From assembly GCA_001552515.1 (NCBI GenBank), contig BCRI01000062.1, positions 1 to 40,238 on the forward strand: a DNA stretch of 40,238 bases, in the 5' to 3' direction. The position numbers were made by a program, and so were the translations under genes. The first letter of the stretch is position 1. Each line of letters opens with the position of its first letter. Of this stretch, positions 1-8,456 are shown in pieces. The stretch comes from Sphaerimonospora mesophila NBRC 14179 = JCM 3151. GTDB lineage: Bacteria > Actinomycetota > Actinomycetes > Streptosporangiales > Streptosporangiaceae. The notes beneath the pieces were generated by a model, which made no database searches, was not told where the DNA came from, and worked only from the letters and a program-made list of their open reading frames with translations.

Positions 1-168
1 ACCGAAGTACCGCCCGCTCTGCGCGGCCGCCGCGCCCAGCGTGCTCGCCGCGGCGTCGGCGGGAGCCGACACCGCCACCAGAGCCGTGGCAGCGCCGAGG
101 ATGCCGAGGGCGCCGGTGGCCAGAGCCCGGCGTAACCGGGTTCCAGGCGAGGGTAAGGCGTTGCCCAT
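1..168 (-). CDS. Secreted endo-1,4-beta-xylanase, GH10, N-terminus only (partial)
   Basis: Only the first 56 codons lie in the window; the gene continues past base 1. The start is the ATG at 168-166, preceded by a GGAGG ribosome site at about 176-180. The product begins with an Arg-containing n-region, a hydrophobic core (about residues 18-34) and a cleavage-type stretch PADAAA, so it is exported. The first mature residues, STLGAAAAQSGRYFG (42-56), are the typical opening of actinomycete GH10 xylanases, which cut internal beta-1,4 bonds of xylan outside the cell. The catalytic domain is not visible, so the family call rests on this short signature. GAAANTTTC elements upstream, known from xylanase promoters of Streptomyces, support the call. 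Confidence 0.72.
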   Translation of the reverse strand, partial: MGNALPSPGTRLRRALATGALGILGAATALVAVSAPADAAASTLGAAAAQSGRYFG

Positions 169-333
169 TTCTGAGCCTCCGTAACTGCATCACGAATAGA
201 GGGGGAAGCGCGGGGACGTCCCCGCGGGCTCGACGCCGCGTCCCGCCGATTCGGGTGGACGCACACCACCAGGGCGTCGCAGACGCGCGGTCTCCCTGCC
301 ATCAGTCGGCTGTGGGGACCGCTTTGGAGACCA

Positions 334-494
334 AGTGTGGAAACCCCACCGAAACTTGTCAAGAGCATAAGAGAAACTTTCGCCCCACCTCTTCTCCGGC
401 ATGCGAAGCTCCACCCGATGACACGGATTAATGTGGGTGGAAATTTTCGGCGTCCCGCAGTGCTGACGCCGGAAACGTCGGTGAAAGTTTCACC
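334..494 (-). promoter_or_regulatory. Xylanase promoter with four GAAANTTTC operator repeats
   Basis: Read on the minus strand there is a perfect TTGACA -35 box (362-357), a 17-base spacer and a weak -10 CACACT (339-334), about 165 bases before the xylanase start. Around and upstream of it lie GAAANTTTC elements at 351-359 (imperfect, overlapping the -35 and spacer), 373-381, 440-448 and 483-491. The last sits in a perfect 15-base inverted repeat, 480-494. Similar CGAAACTTTCG palindromes are known upstream of Streptomyces xylanase genes, where they mediate substrate and carbon control. Repressor binding here is inferred. Confidence 0.65.
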
Positions 495-671
495 ATCCGG
501 TCCGCACCGGTCGGGTGCGCCGGCGCGAAGACTCCCAGGTGGGCCGGGATCAGGCCCCGCGCGGCCGGCGCGCGACTCATCGGACCCTTGACATCTGCTC
601 CGTCCCTCGTGTGTGCTCCACCCCACACCACCTCCACCCGTCCGATGGAGAAGGGACTCGACCGATCGATA

Positions 672-691
672 GAATGTGAGCGCTAACATTC
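672..691. promoter_or_regulatory. LacI-family-type operator palindrome
   Basis: GAATGTGAGC-GCTAACATTC is a 20-base inverted repeat with one mismatched pair, centred on the CpG typical of LacI/GalR-family operators in actinomycetes. It lies about 500 bases upstream of the xylanase and has no gene immediately to its right, so its target is unclear. It could act on the distant xylanase promoter or be left over from a lost sugar-utilisation gene. Confidence 0.6.
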
Positions 692-954
692 AGGGTGTAC
701 CGCTAGAAATCCGTCATATCCGACCGAAACACCCTGCTATGGGTACTTATCCATGAGTGCTGAAATATCGCATTCTCAGCTATTAACTTAAGCACCGGCT
801 CAGAAGCTCCGGGTCTACGGGTCTACGGGGCACATGCCCGGACTCGGGCGGCGCCGGCGACCACGCGGTGATCCGGCTCTACTCCTGCTGGGGCGGCGAC
901 GACCAGAGGTGAACCTGGAGCGGGCGCTCCTGACGTCGCACCACCGTTGGCGGA

Positions 955-986
955 GATGGCCGGGAACCCCGGGGGCCCCGGCCATC
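955..986 (-). terminator. Hairpin downstream of the two-component operon
   Basis: A 10-base perfect stem (GATGGCCGGG paired with CCCGGCCATC) around a 12-base loop lies about 45 bases beyond the response-regulator stop codon. There is no U-run, as is usual for actinobacterial hairpin terminators. Confidence 0.55.
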
Positions 987-1029
987 GGTCCGTACGTCAA
1001 TGGCGGCCGCACGTCGACGGACGTGGACG

Positions 1030-1692
1030 TCAGGATCCGCGTGGGGCGACCAGACCGGATTCGTAGGCGAAGACCACGAGCTGAGCGCGGTCGCGGGCGT
1101 GGAGCTTGGTCATGGCCCGGTTGATGTGGGTTTTCGCGGTCAGCGGGCTGATCACCATGCGGTCGGCGATCTGGTCGTTGGACAGGCCCCGCGCGACCAG
1201 GGCGACGGCCTCGCGTTCGCGGTTGGTCAGCTCTTTCACCCTCGTGTCGACCCCGGTGTGGAGCGGCTGGGTGACGTATCGGTCGATCAGTTTGCGGGTG
1301 ATCGACGGTGCGAGCAGGGCGTCGCCGCGCGCGGCCACCCGTACGGCATGCAGGAAGTCTTCCGGCCTGATGTCCTTGACGAGGAATCCGGCCGCGCCGG
1401 CGCGCAGCGCGTTGAAGACGTATTCGTCCAGGCCGTAGTTGGTCAGGATGACGACGTGCACCCCGGCCAGGGCCGGGTCGGCGGCGATGCGCCGCGTCGC
1501 CTCGATGCCGTCGACGACCGGCATCTGGATGTCGATGAGCGCGATGTCGGGCAGGTGTTCTCTGGCCAGCGCCAGGCCCTCCATCCCGTCGCCCGCCTCG
1601 GCCACCACCTCGATGTCGTCTTCGAGGTCGAGGAGCGCGCGGAATCCGCTGCGCAGGAGCGGCTGGTCGTCGACCAGCAGAACACGGATCAT
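1030..1692 (-). CDS. NarL/LuxR-family response regulator
   Basis: This 220-residue cytosolic DNA-binding regulator is the output partner of the adjacent kinase. Residues 1-120 form a receiver domain with the acidic pair D8/D9, phospho-acceptor D54 (in LIDIQMP) and a conserved Lys in the FLVKD segment. A C-terminal LuxR-type helix-turn-helix follows (about 155-205, LTNREREAVALVARGLSNDQI... TAKTHINR). Length is normal for the family. Its ATG overlaps the kinase TGA as ATGA, so the two are translationally coupled and read as one operon ending at the hairpin at 955-986. Regulated genes are unknown; pairs of this type usually control membrane-stress or export genes. Confidence 0.93.
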   Translation of the reverse strand: MIRVLLVDDQPLLRSGFRALLDLEDDIEVVAEAGDGMEGLALAREHLPDIALIDIQMPVVDGIEATRRIAADPALAGVHVVILTNYGLDEYVFNALRAGAAGFLVKDIRPEDFLHAVRVAARGDALLAPSITRKLIDRYVTQPLHTGVDTRVKELTNREREAVALVARGLSNDQIADRMVISPLTAKTHINRAMTKLHARDRAQLVVFAYESGLVAPRGS

Positions 1693-2816
1693 GATGTTCC
1701 GTCCACGGGAATTTCGACCTGGACGGTGAAGCCTCCCTCGTCGCGTGGCGCCGCCCGCAGCCTGCCGCCGAGAGCGGTGACCCGTTCGCGCATTCCGAGC
1801 AGCCCGACGCCGGGCACCGAGACGTCTGCCGGCGTGGCCTTGCCGTCGTCGTCGACGCGTATCGCGAGGGCGCCGGGACGGTAGCCGATGCGGACCGATG
1901 CCGTCGCGGCGGCGGCATGCCGGGTGATGTTGGTCAGCGACTCCTGGACGATCCGGTAGGCCGTCCGGTCCACCTCGGCGGGCAGGTCATATCGTCGTCC
2001 CTCGATCGTCAGTGTCGTGTCGAGGCCGGTCGTCCGGGTCCGGTCCACCAGTTCCGCGACGTGGTCGAGCCCGTGCGGGGGGCTCTCTCCGTCGTCGCGC
2101 AGCACCTCCAGGGTCGCGCGCAGTTCCCGGGCCGCCTCACGACCGGCCTCCCGGATCGCCAGCAGGGCCTGCGGCACCTGTTCCCCCCGTTTGCGCGCCA
2201 CGTGGACGGCGACCTCGGCCTGCACCTGAATGATCGAGATCTGGTGGGTGAGCGAATCGTGCAGTTCGCGCGCGATGTGCAGTCGCTCCTCGTCGACGCG
2301 GCGCCGCGCGGTCTCCTCCCGGGTGCGCTCGGCCTCGTCCGCCCGCCGCTCGGCCTGCCGCAGCGCTTCACCCGCGGCGCCGGCCGCGATCAGCCAGGCC
2401 AGTTCGAGGGCGCCTCTGGCCCGCGCGAACACCTCGCCCGTGTCGTGCAGGCCCGAGGCCAGGGCCGCGAGAGGGAGAACGGCCAGCATGGCCACGCTCA
2501 CCGCCACCGTGACGGTGCGCTGTCCCGCCCGCACCGCCGCGTACACCGCGAACAGGTACGCGACGGCGGGCACGTCGAAGCCGGCGGCCTGGTAGCCCAG
2601 CGCGCACAGCCCGGTCACGACCAGCACGGTGACCGGAGCCCGGCGGCGTGCGACGAGCGTCAGGCCGCCGACCGTCAGCAGCGCGTAGCCGAGCAGGGCG
2701 AGGTGCATGGCGGGGTGCCGCCCGGCCAGCCCGGTGACCAGCAGGGTCGCCGCCACGCCGACGGCGGTCGCCCAGTCGATGACAGCCGCCCGGACGCCGC
2801 ACCGTCCTGTTCTCAT
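1689..2816 (-). CDS. DesK/NarL-type sensor histidine kinase (HisKA_3)
   Basis: A 375-residue membrane kinase that should autophosphorylate and pass phosphate to the coupled response regulator. The N-terminus carries four to six hydrophobic segments (about 15-150) without a large extracellular domain, suggesting it senses a membrane or intramembrane cue. A charged linker leads into the HisKA_3 dimerisation domain with phospho-acceptor H186 (RELHDSL). A HATPase_c domain follows, with the N-box-like IVQESLTNITRHA and the glycine-rich GVGLLGMRERV. The frame is open further upstream, but that part reads as Arg/Pro-rich noise. The ATG at 2816 is chosen because the membrane segments begin directly after it. 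Confidence 0.9.
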   Translation of the reverse strand: MRTGRCGVRAAVIDWATAVGVAATLLVTGLAGRHPAMHLALLGYALLTVGGLTLVARRRAPVTVLVVTGLCALGYQAAGFDVPAVAYLFAVYAAVRAGQRTVTVAVSVAMLAVLPLAALASGLHDTGEVFARARGALELAWLIAAGAAGEALRQAERRADEAERTREETARRRVDEERLHIARELHDSLTHQISIIQVQAEVAVHVARKRGEQVPQALLAIREAGREAARELRATLEVLRDDGESPPHGLDHVAELVDRTRTTGLDTTLTIEGRRYDLPAEVDRTAYRIVQESLTNITRHAAAATASVRIGYRPGALAIRVDDDGKATPADVSVPGVGLLGMRERVTALGGRLRAAPRDEGGFTVQVEIPVDGTS

Positions 2817-3047
2817 GCGCCGCACCCTAGCCGGATGCGCGCGTGGGCGACTCCTGCGTACGGATGATCGGCCGCTACCGCGTCCGCGGTACCTTCGCCA
2901 CTCCCGTGGCGGCCACGCCGGCCGGCTACCGCATCGGCGGCAGCCCGGATTGCCTGCGTCGGCCGGACGACCCGCGGTGGCCCCGGCGGACATGATCAGG
3001 CGTGGCCCAGTCGCAGGAGAAGGTCCGTAGGAGAAGAAGGAGCACTC

Positions 3048-3470
3048 ATGTCCGTCCGTCATCTGCTTCCCGTAGCCGCCCTCGCCCCGCTCGGGGCGCT
3101 GGGGCCTGCCGCACCGGCGGCCGCGCACGTCTTGGCCCGGACCGCCGACGTCGATGCCTACGCATTGACCGCCGGGCGGGCGTGGTCCGTGGTGGCCGTG
3201 CTGCTGGGGCTGGTCGGCGTGGTCCTCGGCGGGCTGGCCCTGGCCCGCTCCACCGGTCGCATCGGCACCGGCAGCGGGAGAGGCGGAGCCGTCGCGGCCC
3301 TGGTCGCGGGGGCGGCCTGCGCGGTCATCGGCGGGCTGGTCGTGGCCGCTGCCGAGGGTGGCCCCGGCACCGGCTACGGAATAGTCGGCGGCTTCATCGC
3401 CCTGGCGGTGGGACTGATCGCCATGCTCCTCGGCGGGCTCACGCTGGCCCGCGCCCGCCGTACCGGCTGA
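3048..3470 (+). CDS. DUF6223-type small membrane protein
   Basis: A 140-residue protein with an N-terminal signal-like segment ending near AAAH (residues 24-27), followed by three hydrophobic helices separated by short polar turns. It has a repeated design: GGLALARSTGRIGTG at about 60-74 and GGLTLARARRTG at the C-terminus. The layout matches small actinobacterial DUF6223 proteins of unknown function. AAGGAG lies 6 bases before the ATG. It is divergent from the kinase gene, with 231 bases between them as probable shared promoter space. It could be a target of that two-component system, but nothing in the sequence proves this. Confidence 0.72.
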   Translation: MSVRHLLPVAALAPLGALGPAAPAAAHVLARTADVDAYALTAGRAWSVVAVLLGLVGVVLGGLALARSTGRIGTGSGRGGAVAALVAGAACAVIGGLVVAAAEGGPGTGYGIVGGFIALAVGLIAMLLGGLTLARARRTG

Positions 3471-3531
3471 CCGCGGCGCGCACGCGTGCTCCGCCGCGAA
3501 GCACGGTGCCGCGCTGCGGGAGAATGCGGAC

Positions 3532-4137
3532 ATGGTTGAACAGAGCATCTGGATGCAGAAGGTCGCCGCCGACCCCGGTCACTCCACCTGGTACATCGAG
3601 CGCTTCCGTGCCATGGCCCGCGCCGGCGACGACCTCGCCGGGGAGGCCCGCCTCGTGGACGCCATGGTGTCGCGCGGCGCCCGCATCCTCGACGCCGGCT
3701 GCGGATCCGGCCGGGTCGGCGGCGCGCTGGCCGAGGCCGGTCACGACGTCGTCGGCGTCGACGTCGACCCGGCTCTGATCGAGGCCGCCGAGCAGGATCA
3801 CCCGGGGCCGCGCTGGATGGTCGGCGACCTGGCCGAACTCGACCTTGCCGCGCGGGGCGTCACCACGCCGTTCGACGCCATCGTCTGCGCCGGGAACGTG
3901 ATGGCGTTCCTCGCCCCGAGCACCCGGCGCGAGGTGCTGAAACGGTTCCGGGCGCACCTCGCGCCGGGCGGCCGGGCCGCGATCGGCTTCGGCGCCGGCC
4001 GCGACTACGAGTTCGGCGATTTCTTCGCCGACGCGGCGGCCGCCGGACTCGAACCCGACCTGCTGCTGTCCACCTGGGACCTGCGTCCGTTCACGGACGA
4101 CTCGAGCTTCCTGGTCGCCCTCCTCCGCCCCGCCTGA
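3532..4137 (+). CDS. Class I SAM-dependent methyltransferase
   Basis: A 201-residue soluble protein with a complete Rossmann-type methyltransferase core. Motif I is ILDAGCGSGRVG (about 52-63), the acidic end of strand beta2 is VVGVDVD (about 72-78), and the motif II/III regions read DAIVCAGNVMAFL and LAPGGRAAIGF. The substrate cannot be told from sequence; the family acts on small molecules as well as macromolecules. It starts 61 bases after the DUF6223 gene with a GGGAG site about 10 bases before the ATG. It is followed by the decayed tetR stump on the opposite strand. Confidence 0.85.
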   Translation: MVEQSIWMQKVAADPGHSTWYIERFRAMARAGDDLAGEARLVDAMVSRGARILDAGCGSGRVGGALAEAGHDVVGVDVDPALIEAAEQDHPGPRWMVGDLAELDLAARGVTTPFDAIVCAGNVMAFLAPSTRREVLKRFRAHLAPGGRAAIGFGAGRDYEFGDFFADAAAAGLEPDLLLSTWDLRPFTDDSSFLVALLRPA

Positions 4138-4194
4138 CACGCGCGGCCCCGGTGAGAGCGGGCGGAGCGGCGTCAACGCAGGTGTCGGCTCGCA

Positions 4195-4309
4195 GGTCGT
4201 CGACCCGAGCGGCACGTCCGCGACACGGGCGATCTCCCGGTGCGTCGTCGCCGCGACGCCGCTCGGCGATCACGTGAAGCGCGGCGTCGATCAGCTGGTC
4301 GCGCCGTCC
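4195..4309 (-). pseudogene. Truncated, frameshifted TetR-family regulator (N-terminal HTH remnant)
   Basis: The minus strand first reads GRRDQLIDAALHVIAE (4309 to 4262), a canonical TetR opening. After one leftover base at 4261 the homology resumes in another frame as GVAATTHREIARVADVPLG and STT (4260-4195), the TetR helix-turn-helix up to the point where YYF would be expected. Joining the halves requires a frameshift (two bases missing or one extra). The protein stops matching after STT, so the ligand-binding domain is gone. The remnant overlaps the 3' end of the amidotransferase gene, suggesting it was once the next gene of that operon. Confidence 0.7.
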
Positions 4310-5037
4310 GGGGCCGCCGTGAAACGGACTCCGTCCCTGACCAGGGTGGCGAAACGGGCGGCCACATCACCCCAGGCGGCCCGGGCGAGCGGGTCAGCGG
4401 TCACGGCGGCGGCGTACAGCCCATCGAGATCGAGGCCGCGCCGACGCGCGTGCTCGGCGTCCCACTGCCGGATGCGTTCGGGCCTCGCCTCGGGGTGGAA
4501 CTGCACGCCCCAGGCGCGATCGCCCAGCCGGAATGCCTGGTAGGGGCAGCGTCCGGTCTCGGCCAGCCAGACCGCGCCCGGCGGCAGGGCCGTGATGGCG
4601 TCGACGTGGTTCTCGATCGCCGGGACCGCGGCGGGCAGCCCGCCGAAGACGGCGTCGTCCGCCGCCTCGGCCCGCACGGTGATGGACGTGCTGCCGTGCT
4701 CGGGCGCACCGGCGTCGCCCTGGACCTTCCCGCCGCCGACCGAGGCCAGCAGCTGCCCGCCGAGGCAGATGCCGAAGAACGGCACCGACCGGGCGAGGGC
4801 CTGCTCGACGAGGGCGCGGGCGGCCGGCAGCCAGGGCGCCCTGTCGTCGTCGTCCGGCAGGTAGCCGCCGCCGAGCACGATCAGGCCGTCGTGCTCCAGC
4901 CGTGACGGGAGGGCGGACCCGTCGAAGGCGGTGGCCACGTCGACGGCGACCCCGGCGGCGGCCAGCCATTCCCCGAATCGTCCAGGACCTCCGCTCGCCT
5001 CGTTCTGTACGGCGAGCACACGCGGCATCTCCGGCAT
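4291..5037 (-). CDS. Class I glutamine amidotransferase domain protein
   Basis: A 248-residue single-domain protein of the GATase1 fold, which uses a Cys-His-Glu triad to release ammonia from glutamine (or acts on gamma-glutamyl compounds). The nucleophile is C91 in FFGICLGGQ, with H181 and E183 in GVQFHPEA. The preceding GLIVLGGGY gives the oxyanion loop. The ATG at 5037 is preferred; a GGGGGAGG lies 14 bases upstream, which is long, and the ATG at 5028 is an alternative. Its 3' end overlaps the tetR remnant. Stand-alone proteins of this type are commonly GMP-synthase-like with unknown acceptors; no specific partner is seen here. Confidence 0.87.
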   Translation of the reverse strand: MPEMPRVLAVQNEASGGPGRFGEWLAAAGVAVDVATAFDGSALPSRLEHDGLIVLGGGYLPDDDDRAPWLPAARALVEQALARSVPFFGICLGGQLLASVGGGKVQGDAGAPEHGSTSITVRAEAADDAVFGGLPAAVPAIENHVDAITALPPGAVWLAETGRCPYQAFRLGDRAWGVQFHPEARPERIRQWDAEHARRRGLDLDGLYAAAVTADPLARAAWGDVAARFATLVRDGVRFTAAPDGATS

Positions 5038-5151
5038 GAGGCCTGACTTTACCTCCCCCGCCGGCGTGCGCACCCGCGAAGTCCGCGGCCGCCGTACCAT
5101 CCGGCGCCGGTACGATCGCCGGCGCGGCGAGCCTGACCGCCGGCTACCGGA

Positions 5152-6225
5152 TCACAGCTGCTCGCCGAGCTTGAAACCGCGCTCGACGTCGCCCACCCGG
5201 GTGTAGGAGAAGCCGTCGGCGCCGACCGTCACGGCCATCTCGCTGGCCTGCGTGCGCTGCACGACCGGCACGGGGTCGCCGTCCAGGTCGAGCACCGCCG
5301 ACGCCTCGGTGTACCAGCTCGGGACGACCTGGTTGCCCCACCAGTCACGGCGCTGGTTGTCGTGGACGTCCCACGTCACGAGCGGGTTGTCCGGGTCGCC
5401 GGTCCAGTAGTCCTGCGTGTAGATCTCCACGCGGTGACCGTCCGGGTCGAGGATGTAGAGGTAGAACGCGTTCGAGACGCCGTGCCGGCCCGGCCCGCGC
5501 TCGATCCGGTCGGAGATCCGCAGCGCGCCCATCTTGTCGCAGATCGCGATGATGTTGTGCTTCTCGTGGGTGGCGAAGGCGACGTGGTGCATGCGCGGGC
5601 CGTCGCCACCGGTCATCGCGGTGTCGTGGACGGTCGGTTTGCGGCGCATCCACGCGGCGTAGACGGTGCCCTCGCTGTCCTCGATGTCCTCCGTCACCCG
5701 GAAGCCGAGATCCACCATGTGCTTCGCCGCGCGCGGCACGTCCGGCGTGACCTGGTTGAAGTGGTCGAGGCGGACCAGCGCGCCCGGGATGTGCAGGTCG
5801 TAGCGCCAGGCGAGGCGCTCGACGTGCTCGACCTCGTAGAAGTACTCGATCGGGAAACCGAGCGGGTCCTGGACCCGGACCGCGTCGCCGATGCCCTTGA
5901 CGAAGCCCTCCTTGCGGCGCTCCACCCGGCAGCCGAGCTCGGTGTAGAACGCGACCGCCCGGTCGAGCTCCTCGGGAGCGCGGACCCGGTAGGCGAACGC
6001 GGCGACGGCGGGCACCGGGCCCTGCCGCAGCACGAGGTTGTGGTGGATGAACTCCTCGAACGTCCGCAGGTAGATCTCGTTCTCGGTCTCCGCCGTGACG
6101 ACGAGGCCGAGCAGGTCGACGTAGAACTCGCGTGACTTCTTCAGGTCGGTGACGACCAGTTCCATGTACGCGCACCGGACGATGTCGGGCGCCGGGGCCT
6201 TCGGGGTGGGGATGTCGGCGGTCAT
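5152..6225 (-). CDS. hpaD: Homoprotocatechuate (3,4-dihydroxyphenylacetate) 2,3-dioxygenase
   Basis: An extradiol ring-cleaving dioxygenase of the vicinal-oxygen-chelate type that opens homoprotocatechuate to 5-carboxymethyl-2-hydroxymuconate semialdehyde. Counted from the ATG at 6225 the product has 357 residues. H155, H214 and E267 (metal ligands), H200 (acid/base) and Y257 fall exactly on the numbering of the well-studied Brevibacterium fuscum enzyme. Blocks such as DHFNQVTPDVPR, RISDRIERGPGRHGVSNAF and NQRRDWWGN are family hallmarks. The start at 6225 has GGAG 6 bases upstream and aligns with that homologue; an in-frame ATG at 6243 overlaps the hpaE stop and is the alternative. Metal could be Fe(II) or Mn(II). 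Last gene of the hpa operon. Confidence 0.96.
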   Translation of the reverse strand: MTADIPTPKAPAPDIVRCAYMELVVTDLKKSREFYVDLLGLVVTAETENEIYLRTFEEFIHHNLVLRQGPVPAVAAFAYRVRAPEELDRAVAFYTELGCRVERRKEGFVKGIGDAVRVQDPLGFPIEYFYEVEHVERLAWRYDLHIPGALVRLDHFNQVTPDVPRAAKHMVDLGFRVTEDIEDSEGTVYAAWMRRKPTVHDTAMTGGDGPRMHHVAFATHEKHNIIAICDKMGALRISDRIERGPGRHGVSNAFYLYILDPDGHRVEIYTQDYWTGDPDNPLVTWDVHDNQRRDWWGNQVVPSWYTEASAVLDLDGDPVPVVQRTQASEMAVTVGADGFSYTRVGDVERGFKLGEQL

Positions 6226-6239
6226 GGCGGTCTCCTCGC

Positions 6240-7763
<1,524 letters not shown>

Positions 7764-7802
7764 TGGTCGCTCCTGGCTGAGGTGGGTCGGTGTGGTCGGT
7801 GG

Positions 7803-8456
7803 TCAGCGGCCGGCCTGGTAGGCCAGCACCGCGTCGAGGGTGCCGAGCCGGTGGTCACGGGCCGCGAGTTCGATGGTCAGCGGCGTCTCTCCGGCTTCGA
7901 TCAGCCGTAGCAGCGCCTCGTGCTCTTCGACGGACTCGTGTGCCCGGCCGGGCACGAAGCCGAAGACGGAGTCGCGGAGCAGGGCCAGCCGCTTCCACCC
8001 TCGCTGGACGAGGTCGGCGATGTGCGGGTTGGGACACTGCTCGAAGAGCACCGTGTGGAAGGCGAGGTTGAGCTCGGTGAACCGCTGCGGGTCGAAGTCC
8101 TTCAGCGACTCGGCCATCTGGTCGTTGATCGCCCGGGCCCGGGCGATGTGGTCGCCGGTGACGCGAGGCGCCGACAACGCGGTCGCGGCGCCCTCCACGA
8201 GGGCGAGCGTCTGCATCGTGTGCAGGTACTCCTGCTCCTGCATGAAGGCGACCTGGGCGCCGACGTGGCGCTCGAACGTCACCAGGCCCTCCGCCTCGAG
8301 CATGCGGATCGCCTCGCGCACCGGGACCGTGCTGACGCCGATCTCCCGCGCGATGGCATCGAGGACCAGGCGGTATCCGGGCGAGAACCGCCGGGTCTCG
8401 ATCCGCTCTTTGATCCAGTCGTAGGCGAGCCGGGACTTGCTCCTGGTCTGGGTCAC
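7803..8456 (-). CDS. GntR-family (FCD) transcriptional regulator of the hpa operon
   Basis: A 217-residue regulator with an N-terminal winged helix (about 5-70; AIAREIGVSTVPVREAIRML) and an all-helical FCD ligand domain. The usual metal/effector histidines are seen in ELNLAFH, EEHEALL and AARDH. The GTG at 8456 overlaps the TGA of the preceding gene as GTGA, which decides the start. Its place inside the hpa operon suggests it represses the operon from the palindrome at 11672-11689, with a pathway intermediate as inducer. That link is inference from position and family. Confidence 0.9.
   Translation of the reverse strand: MTQTRSKSRLAYDWIKERIETRRFSPGYRLVLDAIAREIGVSTVPVREAIRMLEAEGLVTFERHVGAQVAFMQEQEYLHTMQTLALVEGAATALSAPRVTGDHIARARAINDQMAESLKDFDPQRFTELNLAFHTVLFEQCPNPHIADLVQRGWKRLALLRDSVFGFVPGRAHESVEEHEALLRLIEAGETPLTIELAARDHRLGTLDAVLAYQAGR

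Larger units (their letters stand above)
495..1029. other. Gene-free stretch between xylanase promoter and two-component operon
   Basis: No reading frame here has a credible start, ribosome site and recognisable product. The stretch holds a LacI-type palindrome (672-691), an AT-rich segment (about 692-800) resembling a promoter region without a gene behind it, a short direct repeat GGGTCTACG GGTCTACGG near 811-829, and the hairpin terminator of the two-component operon (955-986). A 12-codon frame at about 752-790 is too short to support. Confidence 0.6.

Noticed and set aside
1000-1884. Long plus-strand open frame opposite the two-component genes
   Set aside because: High-GC antisense shadow with Val/Gly/Asp-rich composition and no recognisable domain.
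815-1918. Long open frame on the minus strand through the response-regulator region
   Set aside because: It is an out-of-frame shadow; its product is Arg/Pro-rich, while the receiver and LuxR domains read in another frame.
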